DNA from: Leptotrichia hongkongensis
GTDB taxonomy: Bacteria; Fusobacteriota; Fusobacteriia; Fusobacteriales; Leptotrichiaceae
Assembly (NCBI RefSeq): GCF_041538065.1
Contig: NZ_JBGORW010000004.1
Span: 1 to 64,000, forward strand
Length of the DNA stretch: 64,000 nt
Direction: 5' to 3'
The notes beneath the pieces are model-generated. The model had not been told where the DNA came from, searched no databases, and worked only from the letters and a program-made list of their open reading frames with translations. The stretch's first letter is position 1; each line of letters opens with the position of its first letter. The translations under genes and the position numbers were made by a program. Shown here piece by piece: positions 52,120 to 61,301 of this stretch.

Positions 52120-54435
52120 TTAATATTCATCAAAAGTTCCTATAAAAATTCTATCTTTCACAAATGTTATATTGTTATTAAAAGTATAAAATTTAATTCT
52201 TTTAATTTTTTCATAGTTGTTTATTTTAAATCCAACAAATTGCTTTTCTGGATTATTTAATTGTTCTGAATTCCAAACAATTTCATTATTTTTATTAAAT
52301 CCTATAGCTTTTATTTTATTTAGATTATTCGCTCTTAATCTTTCGGCATATATATAACTTACGCTTATTTCTTTTTCAAAAGAGATTTCAGATGTTTGAT
52401 TTATATTTTCATCCGTTTTTCCTAACCAAAACACCCCTGATTTGTATTTTATAAGTTTTTTTTGCTCGGGAGACACTAGTACAGGCATTAACTTTTCCAA
52501 TTTATTATGCGTAACACTATATATATTAATATTCCCTTTAGATAATGCAAGAGTGTGATTAAAAGGTATTATATAATCAGACTCTTTAAAAAAAACATTA
52601 TAATTATTCCAATCTGATATAACTTCTTCTTTCTTTAATGATACAGGATAATCTGAGTTTATTACATTATTATCAAATGCAGAAAATCTAATTATTAAAA
52701 CGAATATCATAATTAAATAAAAAAAGTTTTTAAATTTTTCATAAAACATAAAATTAGAATTATTCTTAAGAAATAATATATTAATGTTATATAATGTCAA
52801 TACTAGTAACGTGATATAAGAAATATTAATAAATAAAGAATGTCTCATATTTATAATATTAGAAGTTTTCATCCATTCAAACCCAGAATTCCATCCAAAC
52901 ATTTTTCCTGTTGTTAATATATTTAAAAATGTTGTTCCTATTATTATTAAAATTAATATTAATGATATTACAATTTCTTTATTTTTTAATGATACAAAAA
53001 AATATATATTCAACCCTATAAATAAAAACCAAATTATTAGAAAAGTTATATTTAAAAAAGCTATGTTATACGAATTATTTACTTCAGGGAAAAATAAAAA
53101 AATAAACTGTTGAGTAATTCTATACAGTAAATTATTAATATCAGGAATATTAATCTTTGATTCTAATAATCCATTACCTGAATTATTAAATTTTATATAC
53201 AATATTTGTATAAAATTTGAAAAACTAATTATTATTAGATAAAGTTTTTCTCTATTTGTAATTTTTTTCCAAAAAAATAATAAAATAAAAATTGTTATTG
53301 GAAATAAAATTATAAAATATAGTTTTGAAATATTTATAAAAAAAGAAAAGATTAGTATAAAAATATATATCTTTTTGGATAATTTATTAAAATCTAATAA
53401 CGATATAAATATCAAAGCTACAATTCCATAATAAGTAAAATTAAAAAAATAATAGCCTTCAATTGAAGAGGTTAACGTTACCCCACCACCTAAAATTATT
53501 GCAATACATAATCTAAAAAGAAAGGTTCCATATTTTTGAAATTTCTCTAACACAAACAAAGAAGAAAATAATGTAATAAATATAACTCCTGTATTTTGCA
53601 TTATAAAGATTATCCATTTTAAATTAAAATGAAACAATTTTATTATAACTAGTCCTATTAATCTTTGAAATAATGGCCAATAGCCTGAATCTGAAATAAA
53701 TAAATTATTCAAAAAATTTTCATTTCTTCCAAAAAATAAAAAATTTGATAATGTTTCAACATATGGTTCAGAATTAAATGAAACAATAGGAACTTTTACA
53801 TTAATTATAAAAAATATCATAACTGATGTTAAGAAATACAATCTCTTATTATATTTTTTATTATTTCTTGACATTTTATATATTAATGTATAACACATAC
53901 CAGTCAAAAATAAATAAAATATTTGTATAATAACTGTTTTTGTTATTAAATAATAACTCATTTCAAAAACAAGTCCTTTATTATTTGGTTCTTTATCAAT
54001 TTTACCAAGAGAAACATCAGAAGATTTATACAGCACTATTGAGTTGTTTTCTTTCCCATCTATTCCTTCAATGATTAAAGTGGCTTTTCCTTTTTTTATT
54101 TTTGAAAAATTCATTTTTATATAATTTATTTTATCATTTTCTATTTCAGAGACATCTAAAGTCTTCTCTGTTTTTATTTCATGATTTTGTTCAAAAGAAA
54201 TTTTTACTTTCCCAGAATTTTTTCTCATATACGTTCCAAACATCAAACCAAATTTATTTATTTTTCCAGGTACATATATTTCTTGTGAAATTTTATTACC
54301 TTTTATTATTTCATTTGTAACTTCAAGATTATAAGAATTTGTAACCATTGTTTTATTTAAATTATCATAAATATAAGTAAAACAGGGAATAAGAATTCCA
54401 ATAATAAAAAATAAAATCCATATAATTCTTTTCAT
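52120..54435 (-). CDS. Large polytopic membrane protein with two extracytoplasmic domains (paralog A)
   Basis: A 771-residue protein. After one N-terminal helix (about 5-23) comes a beta-rich domain (about 30-150) with QEIYVPGKINKFGLMFGTY, IKMNFSKIKKGKATLIIEGIDG and SSDVSLG. About 12 helices follow (about 165-590), then a C-terminal soluble domain with SYIYAERLRANNLNKIKAIGF and KQFVGFKINNYEKIKRIKF. The helical part resembles GT-C polymerases or ligases in style, but no motif is recognised. It is a close paralog of the gene at 56053, and its N-terminal domain resembles that of the ABC permease at 61302. Likely a glycosyltransferase or polymerase acting outside the membrane; inferred. Confidence 0.75.
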   Translation of the reverse strand: MKRIIWILFFIIGILIPCFTYIYDNLNKTMVTNSYNLEVTNEIIKGNKISQEIYVPGKINKFGLMFGTYMRKNSGKVKISFEQNHEIKTEKTLDVSEIENDKINYIKMNFSKIKKGKATLIIEGIDGKENNSIVLYKSSDVSLGKIDKEPNNKGLVFEMSYYLITKTVIIQIFYLFLTGMCYTLIYKMSRNNKKYNKRLYFLTSVMIFFIINVKVPIVSFNSEPYVETLSNFLFFGRNENFLNNLFISDSGYWPLFQRLIGLVIIKLFHFNLKWIIFIMQNTGVIFITLFSSLFVLEKFQKYGTFLFRLCIAIILGGGVTLTSSIEGYYFFNFTYYGIVALIFISLLDFNKLSKKIYIFILIFSFFINISKLYFIILFPITIFILLFFWKKITNREKLYLIIISFSNFIQILYIKFNNSGNGLLESKINIPDINNLLYRITQQFIFLFFPEVNNSYNIAFLNITFLIIWFLFIGLNIYFFVSLKNKEIVISLILILIIIGTTFLNILTTGKMFGWNSGFEWMKTSNIINMRHSLFINISYITLLVLTLYNINILFLKNNSNFMFYEKFKNFFYLIMIFVLIIRFSAFDNNVINSDYPVSLKKEEVISDWNNYNVFFKESDYIIPFNHTLALSKGNINIYSVTHNKLEKLMPVLVSPEQKKLIKYKSGVFWLGKTDENINQTSEISFEKEISVSYIYAERLRANNLNKIKAIGFNKNNEIVWNSEQLNNPEKQFVGFKINNYEKIKRIKFYTFNNNITFVKDRIFIGTFDEY

Positions 54436-54442
54436 TATATTT

Positions 54443-55252
54443 TTAGTCTCCCAAGTAATTTTTATCCTCTTTTACAAACTCTTTCCAATATTTTATTGTA
54501 TTCTGGTATTCTTCATAATCTTTCGGAGTTCCCCAACCAATATATCTATCTATTTCAAAAACTTTTGCACTATACCCTAAATCTAATAAGTGTGAAATTA
54601 CGCTATCAACATAAAATTCATTGTTTATTCTGTCATTTTCCTGTATCATTTTTTCAGCACTTTTCACAAATATACTTCCTTCTTTAAACCAAAAAGTTGC
54701 CACTATTGCGTGATCATTCATTGGAGTATCTGATATAGCTTTTTTTATTGACAATCCTGTTATTTCATCTTTATCATTTACTTTAACCCACCCATAAGCA
54801 TTTGGATTTTTTAAAACCGCTTCGTTATTTCTATATGTAAAAACCAATGCATCGCATTCTTTTTTCATTTTTTCAAATTTATTCTGATTAATAATCATTC
54901 CGTTGTCACAACCAGCGATTAGCAACTCTTCATTATTATTTATTTTTTCTTTTGCCAACAGGCAGGTACATGCCTGTCCTTCTGTTAATTTATCTACTGT
55001 TATAAAATTTGCTTTAGGGAAAAATTCTTTTATTTTTTCTTCAATGCCATCTTTTTTATGAAAATCCCTATCTACATATATGAGATTATTTCCATTAGTT
55101 TCTAATCCAGGCAAATCCAATGTAGCACAAACTACCATAGGATATTCTTTCCCAGTTCTTCTGTCTATTGTGGGGATAACAGGTTTACTTAATTTATATC
55201 CTGCATCTGAAAATCTTTTTCCTTCTCCTGCCATCGGGATTAATATTTTCAT
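54443..55252 (-). CDS. Sugar-phosphate-type nucleotidyltransferase (second of tandem pair)
   Basis: A 269-residue nucleotidyltransferase fold: ILIPMAGEGKRFSDAGYKLSKPVIP (nucleotide loop with lysine), LIAGCDNGMI in place of the usual GDN/D motif, and NNEFYVDSVISHLLDLGYSAKVFEI with ending WGTPKDYEEYQ. This resembles nucleotidyltransferases found in capsule loci rather than RfbA. It directly abuts the first copy at 55253; the two are related but much diverged. The nucleotide and the activated compound are unknown. Confidence 0.82.
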   Translation of the reverse strand: MKILIPMAGEGKRFSDAGYKLSKPVIPTIDRRTGKEYPMVVCATLDLPGLETNGNNLIYVDRDFHKKDGIEEKIKEFFPKANFITVDKLTEGQACTCLLAKEKINNNEELLIAGCDNGMIINQNKFEKMKKECDALVFTYRNNEAVLKNPNAYGWVKVNDKDEITGLSIKKAISDTPMNDHAIVATFWFKEGSIFVKSAEKMIQENDRINNEFYVDSVISHLLDLGYSAKVFEIDRYIGWGTPKDYEEYQNTIKYWKEFVKEDKNYLGD

Positions 55253-56035
55253 TTATTTCACCATTCCTTTCACAGTTTCAGTCCAAAAAAGATATTCTTT
55301 TAAATCTTCAGGGGTTCCCCATTGACAAAATTTGTTTACATTTGTAGGAACCCAAACTTTTAAACCATCCTTTACCATAAAGTTATATGGAAGACTTGCG
55401 TAAAATTCTCCATTTATAGCCTGATCTTTACTTTCAACCAATTTTTGACAATATTTTTTTAATATTTCTCCTGTTTTAAAATAATAAACCCCAGGAGAGT
55501 GTTTAGCTTTCTGCTTATCCTCTTGAAAAGAATATTTTTCTCTAATTTCTATCAAATTATTATTTTCATCCGTCAAACATGATGCATAATAATTCTTTTC
55601 AGGTAATAAATTAGGATGAAATCCTGTATAACAAGGAACTGCACCTTCACTCCCTCTACTTGTTACTTCGTGCTTAAATTTTTCAAAATCCCAAGACATA
55701 TAAAAATCACAATAATTTATTATACATTGTTCATTATTGTCTATTTTCTCTGATGCTCGTAATACATCATATACAGGGCCTTTTTTTACCCAATTATCCA
55801 CTTCAAAAATCTCTCCTTCAGGTGCTAACTCTAGAAGTCTTTTTCTCATCTCTGGATCTTTATCTAAATGTTCTTTTCTACAAACAAATAAAAAATTTTT
55901 TTCATTTGGATACATTCCTTTTATAATCCATTCTATCATTGGTTTTCCTTGAACTTTTATAAATGGTTTTAAATCCTTATATCCAGCAGCTACAAATCTT
56001 GAACCGTATCCTGTCATTGGTATTATTATTTTCAT
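55253..56035 (-). CDS. Sugar-phosphate-type nucleotidyltransferase (first of tandem pair)
   Basis: A 260-residue nucleotidyltransferase: IIIPMTGYGSRFVAAGYKDLKPFIKVQGKPMIEW, INYCDFYMSWDF (metal-binding aspartate region) and NGEFYASLPYNFMV, ending QWGTPEDLKEYL. The family activates sugar or alditol phosphates with CTP, UTP or dTTP. I chose the ATG at 56035; the longer frame starts with a TTG inside the previous gene. It lies between the large membrane protein and its diverged copy. Substrate is unknown. Confidence 0.82.
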   Translation of the reverse strand: MKIIIPMTGYGSRFVAAGYKDLKPFIKVQGKPMIEWIIKGMYPNEKNFLFVCRKEHLDKDPEMRKRLLELAPEGEIFEVDNWVKKGPVYDVLRASEKIDNNEQCIINYCDFYMSWDFEKFKHEVTSRGSEGAVPCYTGFHPNLLPEKNYYASCLTDENNNLIEIREKYSFQEDKQKAKHSPGVYYFKTGEILKKYCQKLVESKDQAINGEFYASLPYNFMVKDGLKVWVPTNVNKFCQWGTPEDLKEYLFWTETVKGMVK

Positions 56036-56052
56036 ATTTTTCTGTAATAAAA

Positions 56053-58320
56053 TCAATTGTTTACTTTTATTACATTTCTCCTTTCAATATTATTTAAAGG
56101 TGTTGAGATAACTAATTCAGGTTGAATATATGCTTCTGTATTATCTAAATTAAAAAATTTTATTTTATATATTTTTTCTTTTTTTGTATTCATAAATCCT
56201 ACAAATTGTCTTTTACTAGAATTCATCTGTATAATTTCTGCTATTACATCATCTTTTTCTCCATATAAAATAACCTTTAACATTCCATTATTATCTGTTC
56301 TCAATCTCTTGGCATACAAATATGAAATTTCTCTTGGTTCCTTTAAGTTTATTTCATGTAATTGATTTATACTATTCGAATCTATATTTTCATTTTTTTT
56401 AAAAAAACTATTATAACTCGTATCTCCAATATGATAATTTTCGACATTTTTTGAAATAGACCAAGGATAAGGATCTAATGGGATTAAATATGTATCCTTT
56501 TCTAAAAATTTATAATATCTTCGCCAATCAGAATAGGATTCTTTATAATTTATAGATTGATTATTATCAAGAACTAAAAATCTTATGAATAGAGAAAATA
56601 CTATAAGTAGACTAAATAAATTAAAATATTTCAATATTTCTGAATTTTTTTTAATTTCTATTTGCTTTTTTACATTATACAATAACAATACTATAATAAA
56701 TATCATAGAAACTATTATAAAAAATGAATGTCTATTACTTATAGCACCTATAGTTTCCATCCAATCAATATCTTTATACCATACTCTTGCTAAAACATTA
56801 AATATTGAAACTCCTACTATTAGTAATATTAAGCTAAACAATAATATACTTTCTTTATTTCTATTTCTGTATACTAAATAAAGGCTGTATCCAAACAAAA
56901 AAAAGAAAATTATTAAAAAAGTTATATTCAAATTTATACTATTAAAAGCTGTTGATAACTCTGGAAAAAACAAAAATATCAATTGCTGTATCATCTGATG
57001 AAATGAATTATTAAAAATTTCTAAAATAGTTATTTTTTCTTTATTTCCAACCCAAAGTCCAATATTGTTTTTCATATATAATATCTGAATTATATTTGAA
57101 ATCCCTATTATTAATAAAAATATATTGTATCTTCTTGATATTTTTTTTCTAAAAATTAGAAAAGAAAAAAATACTAATGGAAACATTACAACAAAATGAG
57201 ATTTTGAAATGCTTAAAAATACTACCATTATCATTAACATTATATAATTTTTTCTTTTTAATTTATTAAAATCTAAGAAAGATATTAAAATTAAAGCCAC
57301 TAAACTATAATAAGAAAAATTAATAAAAACATGAGAATCTAAAAATGATCCTATTCTAAGAGTTCCAAGTAAAATAGATATTAAAAATCTAAAATATAAA
57401 TTACCATATTTTTTATAGATTTTTAAAACAAATAGAGAAGTTATAATGGAAATAATTAATATTCCTGTATTTTGCATTATAATGACAACTATTTTAAATC
57501 CCAAAAAACCAAAAATTTTTATTATAATTAACGATACTACTCGTTGAAATAATGGTAAATAACCTGCATCTTGTATAAAAAGATTACTAATAAAACTTTT
57601 ATTTATTCCATTGATAAAAAAATTAGTGACTATTTCTGCATAAGGTTCTGTATAAAATGAAAGTGTCGGAGCTTTTACATTTATAACAAAAAAAGTTATT
57701 GCAACCATAGAAGCATAAATTTTTAGATTATTTTCTTCTTCTTTTTTAGAAAATTTTATCAAACATAAATAACTCGCTATAGCTAAAAATAAATATATCA
57801 ATTGTACTCCCGCAATTTTATCAAAGCTATAATATTCTGAATCATAGACTATTCCCTTTTTTAAATTTTCGCTATTTTTACTTAAAGTTCCCAACGAAAT
57901 ATCATCTGACATGTATAATGTCACAGAATTTTTTTCAGTCCCATCAATTCCTTCTATTACTAAAATTGCTTTCCCTTTTTTTATTTTTGAAAAATTCATT
58001 TTTAAATATCTAAACTCATCATTTTTTATTGTAGAAACATCTATTATTTCCTCGACTTTTTTATTATTTTGTTCTAAAGATATTTTTATTTTCCCATTAT
58101 TATCTCGTAAATAAGTTGCAAATTTGATTCCATATCTTTTTAGTTTACCAGGAATTTCTATTTCTTGAGTCAACTTAGTTCCTTTTTTTATACCTCCAAC
58201 TGCTTCTATATTATATAATTGTGTTGAATTTTTTATTATGATATTTATATATATATAACTAAAACAAGGAATTATTATTGCAACAATTAAAATAAAAATT
58301 ATCAATAATTTTCTTTTCAT
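56053..58320 (-). CDS. Large polytopic membrane protein with two extracytoplasmic domains (paralog B)
   Basis: A 755-residue protein with the same layout as the one at 52120: N-terminal helix (about 5-22), beta-rich domain with TQEIEIPGKLKRYGIKFATY, LKMNFSKIKKGKAILVIEGIDG and SDDISLG, about 12 helices, and a C-terminal domain with SYLYAKRLRTDNNGMLKVILYG and KRQFVGFMNTKKEKIYKIKFF. Shared segments such as SEPYVE/TEPYAE and GYWPLFQR/GYLPLFQR in the first large loop may be functional. ATG 58320 starts the membrane helix; the longer frame from 58386 overlaps the previous gene. Function unknown; surface-glycan polymerase or transferase is likely from context. Confidence 0.75.
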   Translation of the reverse strand: MKRKLLIIFILIVAIIIPCFSYIYINIIIKNSTQLYNIEAVGGIKKGTKLTQEIEIPGKLKRYGIKFATYLRDNNGKIKISLEQNNKKVEEIIDVSTIKNDEFRYLKMNFSKIKKGKAILVIEGIDGTEKNSVTLYMSDDISLGTLSKNSENLKKGIVYDSEYYSFDKIAGVQLIYLFLAIASYLCLIKFSKKEEENNLKIYASMVAITFFVINVKAPTLSFYTEPYAEIVTNFFINGINKSFISNLFIQDAGYLPLFQRVVSLIIIKIFGFLGFKIVVIIMQNTGILIISIITSLFVLKIYKKYGNLYFRFLISILLGTLRIGSFLDSHVFINFSYYSLVALILISFLDFNKLKRKNYIMLMIMVVFLSISKSHFVVMFPLVFFSFLIFRKKISRRYNIFLLIIGISNIIQILYMKNNIGLWVGNKEKITILEIFNNSFHQMIQQLIFLFFPELSTAFNSINLNITFLIIFFFLFGYSLYLVYRNRNKESILLFSLILLIVGVSIFNVLARVWYKDIDWMETIGAISNRHSFFIIVSMIFIIVLLLYNVKKQIEIKKNSEILKYFNLFSLLIVFSLFIRFLVLDNNQSINYKESYSDWRRYYKFLEKDTYLIPLDPYPWSISKNVENYHIGDTSYNSFFKKNENIDSNSINQLHEINLKEPREISYLYAKRLRTDNNGMLKVILYGEKDDVIAEIIQMNSSKRQFVGFMNTKKEKIYKIKFFNLDNTEAYIQPELVISTPLNNIERRNVIKVNN

Positions 58321-58343
58321 AAATTCACCTCTAACAAATTTTA

Positions 58344-60527
58344 TTATTGATATAATTCTACTATTTCCTTTTCTATGTTTTTCCAATCCCTTTCTTTAGC
58401 AGTTGTCAAACCATTTTTTATTAATTTATCTCTTAATTCTTTATCATTAACTATTCTTTCTATGCATTTCACTGCTTCTTCTATATTTCCCTGTTCATAG
58501 AATAAACAATTATTTTCATTTTTCAAATATTCAATATTTCCACCATTTGGAACTACAACAGACACTCCTCCTGTTGCCATCATTTCCAGTGGAGGATAAG
58601 AAAAACTTTCTAAAATACTGGATTTTAATAAAATATGTGCTTCGCTATATATTTTGCTTACTTCTTCATGAGGAATCTTATTATAGAACTTATCCACTTT
58701 ATACCAATTTTTTGGTTTACCTTTATAAGACAAGTATATTATCTCATATTTTTCAGGATTTAGTTTTTCTATTATTTTGAAACTTTCATCCACATTTTTA
58801 TAATAATCTTCCGAATTTCCTTCTACTAATATTTTTATTTTACCTTCCTCAAAATTTCTTATTTTAAACGGAAATAGAGAAAGATTTATTCCATTTGGTG
58901 CGAATTTGACTTCCTTAAAATATTTATTTTTTAACCAATCTTCACACCATTTTGAAATTGTCAGATATTGAGTATTATTAAAAAAATTATATGTCAAATT
59001 AGCCATATTCTTAAAATAATCCCCTGTTTCATAAAAATCCGTTTCAAAATTTTGAACCAAGTATTTTTTCTCTTTAATTTTATGATACCCTTTTATAAAA
59101 TCCATTGTACTCCACAATGTTCCAACTGCTTTTTTAAAGTAAGCATGTAAAAAAGTTTTATTTATACACACTGTATTTATCTCTTTACCCTCATATAATA
59201 TATTATCATCATCGAAATCCATTGATAAAACTGTCACATCATATCCATAATCTCTCAATATATTACAATGTTTCTTTACAACATTTACCCCTCCACTAAT
59301 ATTGGTAGAAGGTAATACAAATAATATATTTTCTTTCAATTTTGATTCCAAAAATCTAGCTAGTCCCATTCCTGTGTAAGCAGTAACATTTTCTTTTCTA
59401 ACTATATTATATGTTTTTTCGGCTATTTTATATCTCAAATTCTTATCCTGTATTAATTTTTCGAGAACTTCTTCCCATTCATTTTCATTTGTACATAAAT
59501 ATCCTGTCTCTCCATTTTTTATAAAATCTTTAAACGGACCAACAGCACTTGCTACTGTTACAGTTTTTACAAGCCCTGCTTCTACCCATTTATTTTCTGA
59601 CTTCGCTTCATTAAAAACTGACTCTTCTAAAGGAACTAAATTTATATCAAGATCTGAAATTAATTTTGGTAGCTTTTTCCAATCCACAAAATCTTTTTTT
59701 ACAATTTTATGCTCTACCTCTTTTAAATTTTCGGGAACATCCAAAAAACCAACAACTGATAGATACACATTGTCATATTTTTTCAATAATTTTTTTATTA
59801 CAGGAGATATTAATTCAAAATCTGGATTATGTGTTATACTTCCACTCATGTATCCAAGATAAATTTTATCATCATCTTTTCCATTTTTTTCATTTTGTTT
59901 TATAATACTCTCGGAAATTTCCAACATTTTTTCAGATGAAACATTACGATTAATATAAACTTCAGGAACATAATTTTCTAATTCTCTAGCTAATGTTTTG
60001 GTCGTAGTTATTCCATAATCACATTTTTTAAGAGTTTCCTGCATTCTATTAACTCCGTCCATATAAATGGCATAGTCTTCTTTTGACATTTCATCTAGAT
60101 ATTTTATGGTTTTTACATATTTTTCATCTATAACTAAATCATCTATATCAAAAAAAGTTGTTTTATTATAACTCTTTGCTTTATCTATAAATTCTAATAT
60201 TAATGGTGTGCTCGGACATCTATAAAATATAAATCCTCTATAGAATTTAACCATATCCATTGTTAATTTCTCATACCATACTTCTTCACATGAATATCCT
60301 ACATAATTAAGTTGTTCTATTTGATGAGTTACCCTATATCTACTAGGATGTTCTAAAGAACATCCATTTATAAATAAAAAATCTCTATAATGATTTCTAT
60401 ACTTAAGGTTTCTTCTTCTTTTAAAATATTTTTTTGTTTTTTCAGTAACTCCATTTACTCCTTCTTTTTGCATTGTTATTACCGTTTTTTTTAATAGTTC
60501 TAAAGCTTTTTTACTTTTTGTAATCAT
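58344..60527 (-). CDS. Glycosyltransferase with two GT-B (GT4) domains
   Basis: A 727-residue cytoplasmic protein with two GT-B modules. Module 1 (about 45-400) has RYRVTHQIEQLNYVGYS, FDIDDLV, LGYMSGSITHNPDFE and VEAGLVKTVTVASAVGPFKDFI. Module 2 (about 405-727) has VLPSTNISGGVNVVKKHCNIL, FAPNGINLSLF, ILVEGNSEDYYKN and SFSYPPLEMMATGGVSVV, the GT4 donor-site pattern. Such tandem enzymes assemble repeat units or alternating linkages in O-antigens exported by ABC transporters. ATG 60527 follows GGAAAGGAAAT. It lies right after Wzt. Donor sugars are unknown, possibly rhamnose. Confidence 0.85.
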   Translation of the reverse strand: MITKSKKALELLKKTVITMQKEGVNGVTEKTKKYFKRRRNLKYRNHYRDFLFINGCSLEHPSRYRVTHQIEQLNYVGYSCEEVWYEKLTMDMVKFYRGFIFYRCPSTPLILEFIDKAKSYNKTTFFDIDDLVIDEKYVKTIKYLDEMSKEDYAIYMDGVNRMQETLKKCDYGITTTKTLARELENYVPEVYINRNVSSEKMLEISESIIKQNEKNGKDDDKIYLGYMSGSITHNPDFELISPVIKKLLKKYDNVYLSVVGFLDVPENLKEVEHKIVKKDFVDWKKLPKLISDLDINLVPLEESVFNEAKSENKWVEAGLVKTVTVASAVGPFKDFIKNGETGYLCTNENEWEEVLEKLIQDKNLRYKIAEKTYNIVRKENVTAYTGMGLARFLESKLKENILFVLPSTNISGGVNVVKKHCNILRDYGYDVTVLSMDFDDDNILYEGKEINTVCINKTFLHAYFKKAVGTLWSTMDFIKGYHKIKEKKYLVQNFETDFYETGDYFKNMANLTYNFFNNTQYLTISKWCEDWLKNKYFKEVKFAPNGINLSLFPFKIRNFEEGKIKILVEGNSEDYYKNVDESFKIIEKLNPEKYEIIYLSYKGKPKNWYKVDKFYNKIPHEEVSKIYSEAHILLKSSILESFSYPPLEMMATGGVSVVVPNGGNIEYLKNENNCLFYEQGNIEEAVKCIERIVNDKELRDKLIKNGLTTAKERDWKNIEKEIVELYQ

Positions 60528-60547
60528 TTTTATTTCCTTTCCTATCA

Positions 60548-61279
60548 CTAGCTATTCCTATATTCTTCGCAAATTTCTTTGGAGTTCCCCATTTTTTTCA
60601 CTACTCCTTTTTCTAACCATAAAACCTTTGTACATATTTCTTCTATTTGATCAATTGAATGGGAAACAAAAATTACTGTTGTTCCTTCTTTCATCATACT
60701 TTTGATTTTTTGTTCACTTTTTTTTTGAAATTTAAAATCTCCAACAGATAGTATTTCATCTACAATTAATATGTCAGGATTAATAATAGTTGCTATTGAA
60801 AATCCCAATCTTGCAATCATACCTGAAGAAAAATTTTTTAATGGGACATCAACAAAATCTTCTAGCTCTGCAAACTCAATAATTCTATCAAAATTTTCTT
60901 TTAAAAATTTCTTACTATAACCTAAAATGTATCCATTTAAAAAAATATTTTCTCTAGCAGTTAAATCCATGTCAAATCCAGAACCAAGTTCGATTAAAGG
61001 AGATATATTTCCATGAACTTCTATGCTTCCTTCAGTTTGTTTTATAATTCCTGAAATAACTTTTAATAATGTGCTTTTGCCAGCTCCGTTATATCCGACA
61101 ATTCCAAGTATATCTCCTTCATTTAATTCAAAACTTATATTTTTTAATGCCCACATTTTTTCAAAATTCAAGTCACGTTTTAGAAATTTTATCAGATATT
61201 CTTTTAAAGAGTATATTTTTTCACTATTTAAATTAAAACACATTGATAAATTATCTAACTTTATTATTGTTTTTTTCAT
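60548..61279 (-). CDS. wzt: ABC transporter ATP-binding subunit of polysaccharide exporter (Wzt/TagH-like)
   Basis: A 243-residue ATPase: Walker A GYNGAGKSTLLK, signature FSSGMIARLGFSI, Walker B DILIVDEILSVGD and the H-loop SHS. This is the O-antigen/teichoic acid exporter subgroup. The C-terminal carbohydrate-binding domain found in many Wzt proteins is absent, so recognition of the glycan end may reside elsewhere, perhaps on the permease. ATG 61279 follows GGGAAGGG. It pairs with the permease 22 bp upstream. Confidence 0.93.
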   Translation of the reverse strand: MKKTIIKLDNLSMCFNLNSEKIYSLKEYLIKFLKRDLNFEKMWALKNISFELNEGDILGIVGYNGAGKSTLLKVISGIIKQTEGSIEVHGNISPLIELGSGFDMDLTARENIFLNGYILGYSKKFLKENFDRIIEFAELEDFVDVPLKNFSSGMIARLGFSIATIINPDILIVDEILSVGDFKFQKKSEQKIKSMMKEGTTVIFVSHSIDQIEEICTKVLWLEKGVVKKMGNSKEICEEYRNS

Positions 61280-61301
61280 TATTTCCCTTCCCATTTAAAA
61301 A

